This document shows, piece by piece, positions 27,579 to 37,082 of a stretch of DNA of 64,000 nt (the stretch's first letter is position 1; every line of letters begins with the position of its first letter). The position numbers and the translations under genes are program-made. The stretch is taken from assembly GCA_031287415.1 (NCBI GenBank), contig JAITSY010000021.1, positions 1 through 64,000 on the forward strand, given 5' to 3'. The notes under the pieces are model-generated. The model saw nothing but the letters and a program-made list of their open reading frames with translations, searched no databases and had not been told where the DNA came from. Origin of the DNA: Candidatus Methanorbis basalitermitum (lineage in GTDB: Archaea; Halobacteriota; Methanomicrobia; Methanomicrobiales; Methanocorpusculaceae).

Positions 27579-28031
27579 CTATCGTGCTATCTGGCGAATG
27601 TGCTCATCAGACCGCTCGGCCAGTTCTTTTTGGCCTGCTAGATCTGCGACACTCCTGACAGCTTCAAGCAGATGGACAGAGTCTTCAAGGAAGTTGAGGA
27701 TGTCTGCGGGGAAGAGATCAATCCCATAATCGTCCAGTAGCTGGCTGTGAATTTCCTTGGGGTTTAATCCAGCTTCCCGAAGATCCAGAACAACAACTAT
27801 AAATTTCCGTTCCGCACAGCCGCAGAGCGGCGAATCGCGGCAGTTGCATTCCAGAAAATCTTTGTAAAAATGGAGGATCTGATCCCGTGTACCAGGATCG
27901 AGACTGTCAATATCCATCGAGCCTGCTATCATCTCCATGTTTGCCGGATGAAATGCTCCATCCGGCAGCCGATATCCTGCCGCCCGCTGGAGTTTTTTAA
28001 TGTAGTGGAACCGGGCACGGCTTGCGATCAC
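27579..28031 (-). CDS. Archaeal conserved protein with a CxC...CGC cysteine motif (DUF5814-like)
   Basis: The protein begins VIASRARFHY from a GTG at 28031 whose last bases overlap the stop of the upstream gene (GTGA). That start is preferred to an ATG at 28109 inside the neighbour. At 150 residues it has a central ECNCRDSPLCGCAERKF motif that could bind a metal, and a helical C-terminus (DILNFLEDSVHLL). I believe it matches a domain also found in some archaeal helicases, but this is from memory. The overlap with the DUF2150 gene indicates coupled translation. Confidence 0.6.
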   Translation of the reverse strand: MIASRARFHYIKKLQRAAGYRLPDGAFHPANMEMIAGSMDIDSLDPGTRDQILHFYKDFLECNCRDSPLCGCAERKFIVVVLDLREAGLNPKEIHSQLLDDYGIDLFPADILNFLEDSVHLLEAVRSVADLAGQKELAERSDEHIRQIAR

Positions 28032-28672
28032 TGGGCATCTCCGACTACCTCGTCGAAATTCTTTAAGGATTTCATGGCGTCTGCGGCACGTTCTATTTCG
28101 GCAAGCCATTCATCAAACTGGGTAGGGTCATCTGCATCCGTGATGTATTTGCCGCAACAGGATGCCCCGTTGATAACGGCCGCACCGATAGAAGAAGCCA
28201 TGTCGAATGCTTTCTCCGGATCCTTGAGGAATACACTGCGTCCCTCCTTTACGAGGTTTTTGATCTCCTCTTTTGGAGGGTAGGCGCCCTCCAGATATTT
28301 CTGTCCGGCTGCAAACAACACTATCATGGAATCCTGCATGGATCTGACGATATCGGCAATGTCTGAGTCCGGTGGTTCCTCCATTATAATCTCTTCAACA
28401 CCGTGGGATTTGGTTCTTGCCTCTTCCAAGGTGATTCTGTCATTCTGATAAAGACGAATGATCTTGAGTACTGCCAGGGTGATGTCATCTGAAAATTCGT
28501 CAAGGATGCGATAGCCCTCTGGCATCTCGTCACTATCCTCGTCCCCGGAAAAATCTGCTTCAGCAAGAGCGTTCAGCCAGTTGTTCCAGCGTTCCTGGTT
28601 ATAAAAGATATAGTACAACTTTGCCGGAACCTGTGGGTCAGTCACTTTTTTGAAGGATTTTTTTGCAACCAT
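28028..28672 (-). CDS. DUF2150 family protein
   Basis: A 214-residue soluble archaeal protein. The YIFYNQERWNNWLNALAE stretch near residue 25 and the helical C-terminal half (DPEKAFDMASSIGAAVINGASCCGKYI) match DUF2150, a family of unknown function found in methanogens and haloarchaea. No catalytic motif is evident. It is divergent from larE across a 130-bp promoter region and translationally coupled to the small cysteine-motif protein after it. Confidence 0.75.
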   Translation of the reverse strand: MVAKKSFKKVTDPQVPAKLYYIFYNQERWNNWLNALAEADFSGDEDSDEMPEGYRILDEFSDDITLAVLKIIRLYQNDRITLEEARTKSHGVEEIIMEEPPDSDIADIVRSMQDSMIVLFAAGQKYLEGAYPPKEEIKNLVKEGRSVFLKDPEKAFDMASSIGAAVINGASCCGKYITDADDPTQFDEWLAEIERAADAMKSLKNFDEVVGDAQ

Positions 28673-28768
28673 ATCTTACCGTAAATAGTTCTGTCCAGAT
28701 TCTTATAGATGTTGTGGTATTTTCTGTCCGCGGCTGTTTCGTTCGGGAATCCTTTATGATAGGCGTCA

Positions 28769-28778
28769 CATATTTATC
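28769..28778 (+). promoter_or_regulatory. TATA box of larE-thiI
   Basis: CATATTTATC lies about 30 bases ahead of the larE ATG, so the transcript would start only a few bases from the start codon (a leaderless or short-leader mRNA). Confidence 0.55.
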
Positions 28779-28804
28779 TGTTCAGATCAAACACAGACTA
28801 CTAC

Positions 28805-29608
28805 ATGATTGTTCACAAAGTGAATTCCAGATCCGCGAGGATCCCGGAAAAACTGCGAGCGGTTTTGCAAGAGAATTCTCCGATACTGATAGCCCTTTCG
28901 GGAGGGCAGGACAGTCTCGTTTTGCTTGCTGCAGCGAAGGCTTTTCGTGTTCCAGCGGCAGCTGCAACGATTGTCTCGGAGTTTACAGCTTCGGAGGAGA
29001 CGGAGCGGGCGGCGAGATTTTGCAGGGAAATGGAGATTTCCTGGTCTCCGATCGAGCATCGGCTGCTTGATGATGCAGCGATACGGTCAAATCCGGTGAA
29101 TCGCTGCTATCTCTGCAAGCGGCAGATTATGCGGTCGCTTGTTGCGCTGGCACAGGAGCTTGGAAGCACGGTTTGTGACGGGACGCATGCAGACGATTCG
29201 CCGACAGAGCGTCCGGGTTATGCAGTCCTTCGGGAGCTTGGTATCTGCAGTCCGTTTGCTGTTGCAGGGATGGGCAAGGCAGATATTCTTTCACTTGCCA
29301 AGCAACTGGGTATTCCGAAGATTCCGCCTTCATCATGCCTTGCAACCCGCATTCCGTTTGGGGTGATGCTTATGAAGGAGAATCTAAAAAAAATTGCGGG
29401 TGCAGAGACGTTTCTGCGGACTCGAGGGATTGCTGGAATATTGCGGGTGCGGCTAGTTGCGGATGAGACGGTCGTGGAGGTTGAGGAATGGGAGATGCAG
29501 AAAGCTGCCGGTCTCCTTTCCGAGCTGGAGGGTCTTGGTTATTCCAATGTCTGTGTAGCAGAATATGCTGTAGGAGGTGTGGAGCGATGGAAACAGATAC
29601 AGCAGTAA
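28805..29608 (+). CDS. larE: LarE-like ATP-dependent sulfur transferase, three-cysteine type
   Basis: A PP-loop enzyme that activates a carboxylate with ATP and adds sulfur during synthesis of the nickel-pincer nucleotide cofactor. The PP-loop SGGQDS is at residues 32-37. Three cysteines, Cys101 and Cys104 (RCYLCK) and Cys178 (SSCLATR), match the LarE class that binds a [4Fe-4S] cluster and can recycle sulfur. The other class sacrifices a single cysteine. It overlaps thiI by 22 bases, so both sulfur-transfer genes are coupled. A LarC homologue is at 55210; no LarB is seen in the window. Confidence 0.85.
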   Translation: MIVHKVNSRSARIPEKLRAVLQENSPILIALSGGQDSLVLLAAAKAFRVPAAAATIVSEFTASEETERAARFCREMEISWSPIEHRLLDDAAIRSNPVNRCYLCKRQIMRSLVALAQELGSTVCDGTHADDSPTERPGYAVLRELGICSPFAVAGMGKADILSLAKQLGIPKIPPSSCLATRIPFGVMLMKENLKKIAGAETFLRTRGIAGILRVRLVADETVVEVEEWEMQKAAGLLSELEGLGYSNVCVAEYAVGGVERWKQIQQ

Positions 29609-30780
29609 TGGTGAGAATAGGCGAGCTTTGGTTGAAGAGCGAGCCGGTGAAGAAACAGTTTATGACGGTGCTGATGCGCAATATCCGTGCGGCGCTTGAT
29701 GCAAAAAATCTTGATTACAAATTGGAAGAATACCGCGGCCGTATTCTAATCTACGGGGATGTGGAAAGGATCGCAGCCATTGCTTCGCGGATATTCGGTG
29801 TTGTTGATGCGAGCATCTGCAAAACCTGCGGGAACAGCCAAGAAGAGATTGCAGCAACAGCGGTTTGTCTTGTGGGGCGGAAACTGTCTTCTGGCATGCG
29901 GTTTGCGGTGCGGGCACGCCGTCAGCATGTGAAGGGTTTTACGAGTCAGGAACTGGCCCGCACTGTAGCAGATGCAATTTGGGAGAGAATTCCAGATTTT
30001 GTTGTGGACCTTGATAATCCGGAGTATGAAATTTTTGTGGAGGCACGCGAGTACGGTGGTCTTGTGTACGACGACCGGATTGTTGGACAAGGGGGGCTAC
30101 CTCTGGGAACATCAGGGCGCGCGATGATTCTTCTCTCGGCAGGTATTGATTCGCCGGTTGCTGCCTGGCTGATGATGCGACGCGGTGTAGTGGTTTCGGG
30201 TGTGTTCATGGACGGGGGCAGGTGGGCGGGTCCGGCAACGAAGGATCTTGCGCTTGACAATGCACGGATTCTATCCACTTGGTGTCCAGGCAGAGATTTT
30301 ACCGTCCGAGTGGTGAATATGGAGCCGTTTTTTACAGCTATGACGGAAACGTGCGACCGTCACTATACCTGTATATTCTGCAAGCGGTTTATGATGCGGA
30401 CTGCTGGTGCCCTGGCCGAACAGGGGAAGTATGATGCGATTGCGTCGGGAGAGAATCTCGGGCAGGTTGCATCTCAGACAATACAGAATATGCGCGTTAT
30501 TACTGCATCGGAGGAGCGACCAATTCTCCGGCCTATCCTCACCTATGATAAGGAAGAGACGATTGCAATCGCAAGGAGGATCGGGACATTTCATGAGAGT
30601 CCGGGAGATTCGGGGTGCCGTGCGGTTCCGAAGAAACCTGCGACCAGATCCTCCACGGATCTGATTGCAGCCGAAGAGGAGAAACTGGATCTTGTGCGGC
30701 TGATTGAGGAGGCATGCGCATCTGCTGAGACATGGATTGCATGCAACGGAAAAATCTCAAAGAAGCAGCTTAATACATAG
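29587..30780 (+). CDS. thiI: tRNA 4-thiouridine synthase ThiI
   Basis: Adds sulfur to uridine 8 of tRNA. From the ATG at 29587 the protein has a ferredoxin-like N-terminus, a THUMP domain (about residues 60-165) and a PP-loop domain with LLSAGIDSPVAAW near residue 181. The bacterial rhodanese domain is absent, as in archaea. The TCIFCKRF motif near residue 263 and a late cysteine (SGCRAVPKKPATR) fit the archaeal Fe-S-dependent type. The frame is open upstream to 29488, but that part lies inside larE and has no ThiI similarity. Confidence 0.92.
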   Translation: METDTAVMVRIGELWLKSEPVKKQFMTVLMRNIRAALDAKNLDYKLEEYRGRILIYGDVERIAAIASRIFGVVDASICKTCGNSQEEIAATAVCLVGRKLSSGMRFAVRARRQHVKGFTSQELARTVADAIWERIPDFVVDLDNPEYEIFVEAREYGGLVYDDRIVGQGGLPLGTSGRAMILLSAGIDSPVAAWLMMRRGVVVSGVFMDGGRWAGPATKDLALDNARILSTWCPGRDFTVRVVNMEPFFTAMTETCDRHYTCIFCKRFMMRTAGALAEQGKYDAIASGENLGQVASQTIQNMRVITASEERPILRPILTYDKEETIAIARRIGTFHESPGDSGCRAVPKKPATRSSTDLIAAEEEKLDLVRLIEEACASAETWIACNGKISKKQLNT

Positions 30781-31247
30781 AGAATTGCCAAGATCTGTCT
30801 CAATAATGAAGTGTATTTATATGATCTCATATGAAGATATATTTCCGTAAAAGATTTGTCCTATTTTTTCACAGAGAAGATATTCATTATATAATGTGAT
30901 ATCCAAATAATTCATCATAGGTGTTTGTCCCAGGTACTATTAATTTCTATGACGAAGCAAGTGTCATACAAACCTATGATGTCATAGTTGGGAAGTTCTT
31001 TTGGCGTAGGTGGATTCTGAGGATAATCCAGGCAATTTCGGTAGTTTTCCAGATTCTGCCAGAAAAGTGTACCGTTCTGGTGTATAAGCTCCCCTAAACA
31101 AAAATAGGCCCAAGACAGGAAGATTTTCCCCATTTGGTACTTGTTTAAATTGTTGCTGGTTTTGCACGGTGAATTCGGGTCTATGACGCAGCATTCCACG
31201 CATGGGCAGGTACCTCAGAATACCCCGTGCAATGACGGAGAGGGTGT
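30781..31247. other. Intergenic region, no supported gene
   Basis: A 94-codon minus-strand frame (30915-31199) has no recognisable domain, and its neighbours in other frames look like debris. Nothing else is seen. Confidence 0.4.
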
Positions 31248-31593
31248 AAGAAGTGAAAAAAGATGAATCGATGAAAGGGTTTGACTTTCTCATCGGTGAT
31301 CACTGGTCGTATACATACCATGTCAGGGGGATCGTCACGACCACACCTTGTGAATTGCCAGAAAAACCGGCGTATCAGCTCCATATCTCTGGGATTTTTT
31401 GGGAATGAACCACTCACAGATGAAGGAGTTGATGGAGCAGCAGAACCAAAAAATAGACTGTTTTGTGGTTAGAGGCAGAGTTGTAACCCCAAGTTGGCGT
31501 GACAACGCAACAAGGTTGCCACAGGGCGGGGTTGGTCTTTTGCAGCCGTACTTGGCAGGGAAGGGATTATCCATACCAGAAAGTATAAAGTAG
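31248..31593 (+). pseudogene. Possible remnant of a secreted protein
   Basis: Short frames here (GFDFLIGDHWSYTYHVRGIVTT from a GTG near 31253, and a later piece PLTDEGVDGAAEPKNRLF in another frame) read like parts of an extracellular domain with a GDxWxYT strand. Stops and frame changes separate them. The assignment is weak and could be chance. Confidence 0.3.
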
Positions 31594-31609
31594 AGTATTG
31601 GTGAAAAGA

Positions 31610-31849
31610 ATGTCAGTAAAAAATTACCTCATGGAACTGAACGCAGACCCCAAACTGCAGCAGGAGTTTGTTGTATCAAAACTCGCCATTGGGACAACAT
31701 TCGCAGAAAAAAAGGGATTTGGCGTAACTGTAAAAGACTTCGAGCTGGTGGACGCGGCGTCCCTTTGGCAAGAGAGAGGGAGAGACTACAGATGCACCGC
31801 GACCGAATCCGTCGGCGTCGAGTCGTGCATCCATTATCTGGGCAAATAA
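31610..31849 (+). CDS. Nif11-like peptide
   Basis: The 79-residue product starts MSVKNYLMELNADPKLQQEF and continues with GTTFAEKKGFGVTVKDFEL. This is the pattern of Nif11-type leader domains (helix with D-P-x-L-Q followed by a G-F/Y-x-F/V-T segment). These often precede modified peptides (RiPPs), but some are stand-alone. The C-terminal 20 residues contain two cysteines and no GG cleavage site. The ATG at 31610 has a GGTGA sequence five bases upstream. No modifying enzyme or transporter is nearby. Function unknown. Confidence 0.6.
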   Translation: MSVKNYLMELNADPKLQQEFVVSKLAIGTTFAEKKGFGVTVKDFELVDAASLWQERGRDYRCTATESVGVESCIHYLGK

Positions 31850-31880
31850 CATAAGGCATTATACATCGGGGAATGCGCTG

Positions 31881-33215
31881 TCACATCGGACCAATGCCGC
31901 CGCCTTTGCCCATCTGCTTCATCATCCGGTTCATTGCCATGCGATTGCCGCGGAACCCTTTGAGTGTCTTTTGCATTATCTTGTAGTACTTCAGCAGCTC
32001 ACGGACTTCATCAATGGTGGCCCCCGAACCCATGGCAGCCCGCGCCATCCGCGACGTATTGATCAGCGATGGCTTGTCAAGCTCCTGAGGCGTCATCGAG
32101 TCCATAATAATGCGAAACTTCTTCATTCGGTCCGCTGTTCCGTCGAGGGCATCAGAAGGAACATTCATCCCGCCTAGCGGCAGCATCGAGAGTATCTGCT
32201 TTAACGGCCCCATCTTCTGTACTGCCTCAAGCTGCTTGTACATATCATTCAAGGTAAATTTGCCCCGAAGCATCGCGTTGACGTCCACATCCTCCTGCTT
32301 AACGGCCTCTTCGGCTTTTTCGGCGAGCGCCTTCAGATCGCCCATGCCAAGCAGGCGGGAAATGAAACCATTTGCATCGAACCGCTCCAGATCCTCGATC
32401 GTCTCTCCATTCCCGATGAACACAATGCCGGACTCGGTCTCAGAGACTGCAGACATTGCACCACCTCCCTTGGCCGTTCCGTCCATTTTAGTAACTATAA
32501 CGCCGTCAATGCCGATTGCCTCATGGAATCGTTTCGCCTGATCGTGTGCCGCCTGACCAAGTGCCGCATCGATAACGAGCCAGCGGTGATCCGGTTTGAG
32601 CAGATCATTGATCTGCATAATCTCCTCGATCAGATCCTCCTCAAGTGCATGGCGACCTGCGGTATCAACAATGATGACCTCAACGTCCTTCAGCGCTGCA
32701 AGACCGTCGCGGGTTATCTTGATCGCATCCGTCTCCTGCGGATCGCCATAACAGGGGATATTGATCATCCCGCACAGCGTCTCCAGCTGAGCATATGCGC
32801 CTGGTCGGAAGTTGTCTGCACCGATTGCGCCCACTTTCAGACCTTTTCGCTGGAAGTAGCGTCCCAGTTTTCCGGTGGTTGTTGTCTTACCTGATCCTTG
32901 GAGACCTGCCATCAGAATCTTCTGCGGACGAAGAGAAAACGCCGCCTCCTTGCCAACGAGCTTGATCAGCTCCAGGTACACCATCCGCAACACATGCTCG
33001 CGGACGTTCATGCCTTTAGGCAGAGCCTCATCTAGTGCCCGTGTTTTGATCGACTGCGACAGCTGCATGACAAGCTTCACATTGACGTCTGCCGAGAGCA
33101 GTGCCCGCTGGAGATCGCGGATCAGTTCATCAACCGCTGCACGGTCGATGACCGTCTTTCCGGCAAGTTTCTTCATCGCATCCTTCAGCGAATTGGACAA
33201 AGTGTCAAGTCCCAT
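31881..33215 (-). CDS. ffh: Signal recognition particle 54 kDa protein
   Basis: GTPase of the signal recognition particle that binds 7S RNA and signal sequences. An N-domain four-helix bundle is followed by the G domain with GLQGSGKTTTTGKLG near residue 108, DTAGR near residue 189, TKMDGTAKGGG and the GxGE motif. The methionine-rich M domain ends in RMAMNRMMKQMGKGGG. At 444 residues it is the usual archaeal length. Its start abuts the ftsY stop directly upstream, so the SRP and its receptor are made from one transcript. Confidence 0.96.
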   Translation of the reverse strand: MGLDTLSNSLKDAMKKLAGKTVIDRAAVDELIRDLQRALLSADVNVKLVMQLSQSIKTRALDEALPKGMNVREHVLRMVYLELIKLVGKEAAFSLRPQKILMAGLQGSGKTTTTGKLGRYFQRKGLKVGAIGADNFRPGAYAQLETLCGMINIPCYGDPQETDAIKITRDGLAALKDVEVIIVDTAGRHALEEDLIEEIMQINDLLKPDHRWLVIDAALGQAAHDQAKRFHEAIGIDGVIVTKMDGTAKGGGAMSAVSETESGIVFIGNGETIEDLERFDANGFISRLLGMGDLKALAEKAEEAVKQEDVDVNAMLRGKFTLNDMYKQLEAVQKMGPLKQILSMLPLGGMNVPSDALDGTADRMKKFRIIMDSMTPQELDKPSLINTSRMARAAMGSGATIDEVRELLKYYKIMQKTLKGFRGNRMAMNRMMKQMGKGGGIGPM

Positions 33216-34309
33216 TACTCCTCACCTCCGAAGATCGCATCGATGATGAGCGAGGGCGTAAACGGCTTCATATCCGGGTACCCCTGGCCGACGCCTAGAA
33301 ACACCAGCGGCTTCCCGATAGTATATGCGATGGAGATTGCAGCGCCTCCTTTCTGGTCCATATCGACCTTGGTCAGAATCACACCGTCTGTTGATATAGT
33401 CTTTTCAAACTCTTCCGCGCGGATCACCGCATCGTTTCCGGCAGCCGCCTCGTCCACATAGAAGATTAGATCCGGCTTCATCACCCGTTTGATCTTTTCC
33501 AACTGGTTCATGAGGTTCACGCGATTATGAAACCGTCCGGCAGAGTCTGCGAGGACGACATCAGTATTGTGAGCCTTGGCATACTCAACCGTATCGTAGA
33601 GAACTGCAGACGGATCGGCCCCTTCTTGATGAGCAATCAGTTTGACACCAAGACGATCGCAGTGTACGCGAATCTGTTCGATTGCTCCCGCCCGGAACGT
33701 ATCACCCGCACCGACAACGACAGACGTGCCCTGATTCTGCAGATAGTAGGCAATCTTTGCAATCGAGGTGGTTTTGCCCGTGCCATTGACACCTGTGAGG
33801 AGAATTTTGACAGGTTTTTCATGGGATTTGATGTAACCGGCCAGGTCGAACCCATCACCAAGGACCTCTTCAATAGCATGCTTCAGGGCGTTGGTGACAA
33901 TTCCCTCCGGAGATTCGCGGATCTTTCTGTGGGTTCCGACCAGCTCTTTTTTCATATGATTCGTGATGGCTTCCGCAACCGGAAATGCAACATCGGATTC
34001 AAGAAGCACCATCTGCAGTTCAAGCAGCGCTTCATCGATACCTTTTTCTGAAAGAACAAATTCTCGCTCAATGACAAGCATTTTCAGCTTGCCGAAAAAT
34101 CCTGGTGTCTTTGGCGCAGGAGCTACGGAAGGCTGAACATGGGAGATCTCCGGATTCGGCATTTCTGAAATATTGGGGGCATCTGGGGAGGCAGATGCTT
34201 CCAGCATGGGCACTTCGGCTTTGATTTCGGTTGTCATCGATGAGGATTCGACACTGTGACCAAGCTTTTTGGTGATACCGCTGAGTTTTTTCTTCAGCCC
34301 TTCAAACAT
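33215..34309 (-). CDS. ftsY: Signal recognition particle receptor FtsY
   Basis: Membrane-docking GTPase partner of SRP54. A variable, charged N-terminal stretch (about 80 residues) precedes the NG domain: GVNGTGKTTSIAKIA near residue 172, GDTFRAGAIEQ, DSAGR and the closing LGVGQGYPDM motif. Length 364. It is the first gene of an ftsY-ffh pair sharing one base at the junction. Confidence 0.96.
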   Translation of the reverse strand: MFEGLKKKLSGITKKLGHSVESSSMTTEIKAEVPMLEASASPDAPNISEMPNPEISHVQPSVAPAPKTPGFFGKLKMLVIEREFVLSEKGIDEALLELQMVLLESDVAFPVAEAITNHMKKELVGTHRKIRESPEGIVTNALKHAIEEVLGDGFDLAGYIKSHEKPVKILLTGVNGTGKTTSIAKIAYYLQNQGTSVVVGAGDTFRAGAIEQIRVHCDRLGVKLIAHQEGADPSAVLYDTVEYAKAHNTDVVLADSAGRFHNRVNLMNQLEKIKRVMKPDLIFYVDEAAAGNDAVIRAEEFEKTISTDGVILTKVDMDQKGGAAISIAYTIGKPLVFLGVGQGYPDMKPFTPSLIIDAIFGGEE

Positions 34310-34622
34310 TATTTATTTATTCCTCTTGAGAGTATAAAGCGCCTCTGCTAGCAGGAAACAGCATCGAAGTTCGTGCATTGATATGACTCGTTTGTATATC
34401 ATCACATGGCATCAGCAATATCTCCATTTACAACTCACATGAAATAAAGGTATAGCATCAATCAGATGATAATTCTTATGTTTGCAGGAAACATACATAA
34501 TGAGATGCTTTGCCTTGGCATGATACAGACTGTCGTGATATGCTGGCAGGGCAAGCGTGCAGAGTAACCACCTTGCATAGCGACGGAAGAGCACTGCTAC
34601 AGGATTTGGAAAGACCTCCCTA
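34310..34622. other. Intergenic region between ftsY and the ligase remnant
   Basis: No gene is seen. It should contain the divergent promoter of ftsY, but no TATA box stands out clearly. Confidence 0.4.
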
Positions 34623-35875
34623 ATGTTTTGGAATGAAAAAGAGGGGACCCTGCGGGGAAAAGAGCTGCGGGCATTTCAGCTGAAACGGCTGAAGGGAACG
34701 GTTGCCAGAATGCAGAACATCGAATTCTATCAGAGAATGTTTGCAGAAGCAGGCATTCGCTCGGGAGACATTAAAACGCTCGATGACCTGCCAGAGCTTC
34801 CCTTCGCCAGGAAAGCTGATCTTCGCGGAGGATATCCATTTGAATTCTTTGCAGTTCCGATGAATCAGATCAAACGGATTCATACGACATCCTGAACGAC
34901 CAGCAAACCGGCGGTTGTTGCCTATACGAAAAATGATCTGAACAACTGGTCGAAATTGATCGCTCGCAACCTCACCATGGTTGGACTTCGCGAAGGCGGC
35001 GTGTTCCAGAATGCCTCCAACCACTCGTGGGTGACCGACGACCTCAGCTTTCATTATGGTGCGGAGAAGATAGGCTGTGCGGTTGTGTCAGCAGGCATCG
35101 GCAACACCAAGCGTCAGATCGAGATGATTCAGGACTTCTGCATGAGTGCGATTCACTGCACACCAGGCTACGCGATGCACCTCGCCGAAGTCGCTCTGAA
35201 GATATGCATGCAAACCAGGACTCACTCCGGATTGACGCGTTCGGTGCGGAGGCATGGTCAAAGAACATGCACCGCAACCTTGAGAACCGCTTAAACATCA
35301 AAGCCCACGACAATTATGGCATGAGCGAGCGGTTCTATCCGGGTGTGGCGTTCGGATGTCTCGAACAGAACGGCATGCACATCTGACACGACTGCTCCAT
35401 CATGGAGATCATCGATCCCAATACTGGCGAGATCCTCGGCCTGGAGGAGAAGGGTAAGATGGTGATAACGTCGCTCGTTAAAGAGGCATTGCCGCTTTTC
35501 CGCTACCGCACTAGCGACATCACTATGCTGATGGAGGATTACTGTGCCTGCGGCAGCGGCCAGAAAATTGCCAGGCTGCCCGGCAGAAGCGGCGACATGC
35601 TGACTGCCAGCAGCATCAATGTGTTCCCGTCCCAGATTGAGCACGTACTCAAGAATATTCCCGAGGTAGGCGACCAGTTCAGGGTGTACTTCAACAGAAT
35701 CAATCATCTTGAGGAGATAGCCATTGAGGCAGGGATTAACAAGTACATCTTCCCCGGCGGACTCAGCGATCTCTCCAAACTCCAGAACAAAAATAAAGGG
35801 CTGCACAACTCGTACTCCACAGGAAACCCAATGCGCAAAACAAAAAGGGTGTGTGCTGCTCAGGATTTCTCCTGA
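34623..35875 (+). pseudogene. Phenylacetate-CoA ligase (PaaK/COG1541 family), broken
   Basis: The pieces read as one adenylate-forming ligase. The N-terminus (KELRAFQLKRLKGTVARMQN, FYQRMFAEAGI, LPFARKADLRGGYPF) runs to a TGA near 34893 where the family's STGTTGKP nucleotide loop should be (the sequence reads TTS-stop-TTSKP). NDLNNWSKLIARNLTMVGL and the HYGAEKIGC segment follow. A frame change near 35200 leads to NYGMSERFYPG, a further stop near 35384, and the C-terminal RYRTSDI...LPGRSGDML. It has at least two stops and a frameshift. Confidence 0.92.
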
Positions 35876-35894
35876 AATAGATCTATCCCAAAAA

Positions 35895-35958
35895 GATGCA
35901 CGCCTCTGATAGAGGTGTGCCGTACCTTGCAGGTCTGCGGATTCCGCTGCCATGCAAC
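35895..35958 (+). repeat. Dispersed intergenic repeat, short copy 6
   Basis: Only 64 bp: GATGCACGCCTCTGATAGAGG at one end and CCGCTGCCATGCAAC at the other, with the middle mostly deleted. It lies five bases from the comDE stop codon, on its downstream side. Confidence 0.85.
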
Positions 35959-35963
35959 TTAAT

Positions 35964-37082
35964 TCAGATATCCTGCCCGTGGCAGAACGCCATAAACCGA
36001 TCCCGAATTTCCGTGGGCAGCAGCGGGACATTCGACGACACGGCATTTCCCGGCCGCAATGGCACATGCACAAATGGAATTTCCCGTCTGAGAGCGGACT
36101 GAAGCTCCTCAGCAGAACACGCACGCTCAATCAACGTCATTCCTGCGGCAAAGGCAAGGAAGCCAAGATCCGCAGTCGCATACGCAGGACTGATCTGATT
36201 TCCCGTACTCCCGAACGTCCCGTTGTCAAGAGCCACAATCGTCAGATTCGGCAGTCCTGCCGCTGCCACAGCCGGCAGAACTGCAGACCCAAGAAGACTT
36301 CCATCGCCATCGAGCACGATCACCCTCCTCTTCGGACATGCAAGAGCACACCCTAATCCAATGGCCGAGGCTTGCGTATAACTCCCCAGCATATAAAAGT
36401 TTCCAGAACGATCTCTTGATGCATACAACTCTTTAGACGGAACACCGATATTCGAAACGATGATCGTATCATCATCCACAAAATCCACAACAGCCCGTAT
36501 CGCATCCAGACGCAGCATCTGCGGATCGGCATATCCAGGAAGAGACAACATCTTTTGCGGGATATTTCGCCGCGGATAAGAAATCATCGCCGGCTCCTGC
36601 GGTTCCCAGCAGGGCGGCAGGATCAACGCAACGAATGGCGTCTTCCCTGCATACGCCCCTTCGATCACCTCATCAAGATGCTCCAAATCCGCACCATTCA
36701 AAAAGATCCGGTACGGGATGTGATACACATCCAATAGTTTTGGCAGAGGCTCATTGAATGGAATTTGCGCACAAATCGCCTCATTACCCACACCACGCCA
36801 GCTTGCAAGAATCGGCAATGGCAGAGCGTATACCCTAGAAAGCGACATCAATGCATTCAGCATATTACCGATTCCGGAACTCTGGACCGACATGGCAGGC
36901 CGCCGACCACCGAGATAGGCCCCCGCACAGATCCCAACCCCGTCCTCCTCATGGACAAGATCAATCACCTGAAACTCAACTGGCAGCAGAGCAGTCAGCC
37001 GCTTGCTTTTATCGCACGGAAGCGAAACAACCAAATCGATATTTTGCTCGTGCAGCGTCTGGAGCACCGTTTCTTCATTCAT
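35964..37082 (-). CDS. comDE: Sulfopyruvate decarboxylase, fused alpha and beta subunits
   Basis: Thiamine-diphosphate enzyme that converts sulfopyruvate to sulfoacetaldehyde in coenzyme M synthesis. Residues 1-170 are the ComD-like half (CDKSKRL, HEEDGVGICAGAYLGG with the catalytic glutamate region). Residues 190-372 are the ComE-like half with the cofactor motif GDGSLLGS ending in LDNGTFG. The two subunits are separate in some methanogens and fused here. It is the last gene of a six-gene operon, overlapping the cysteate synthase gene by four bases. Confidence 0.93.
   Translation of the reverse strand: MNEETVLQTLHEQNIDLVVSLPCDKSKRLTALLPVEFQVIDLVHEEDGVGICAGAYLGGRRPAMSVQSSGIGNMLNALMSLSRVYALPLPILASWRGVGNEAICAQIPFNEPLPKLLDVYHIPYRIFLNGADLEHLDEVIEGAYAGKTPFVALILPPCWEPQEPAMISYPRRNIPQKMLSLPGYADPQMLRLDAIRAVVDFVDDDTIIVSNIGVPSKELYASRDRSGNFYMLGSYTQASAIGLGCALACPKRRVIVLDGDGSLLGSAVLPAVAAAGLPNLTIVALDNGTFGSTGNQISPAYATADLGFLAFAAGMTLIERACSAEELQSALRREIPFVHVPLRPGNAVSSNVPLLPTEIRDRFMAFCHGQDI

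Noticed and set aside
30915..31293. Overlapping minus-strand frames of about 100 codons downstream of thiI
   Set aside because: Low-complexity mixture with no domain, ribosome site or promoter; treated as noncoding.
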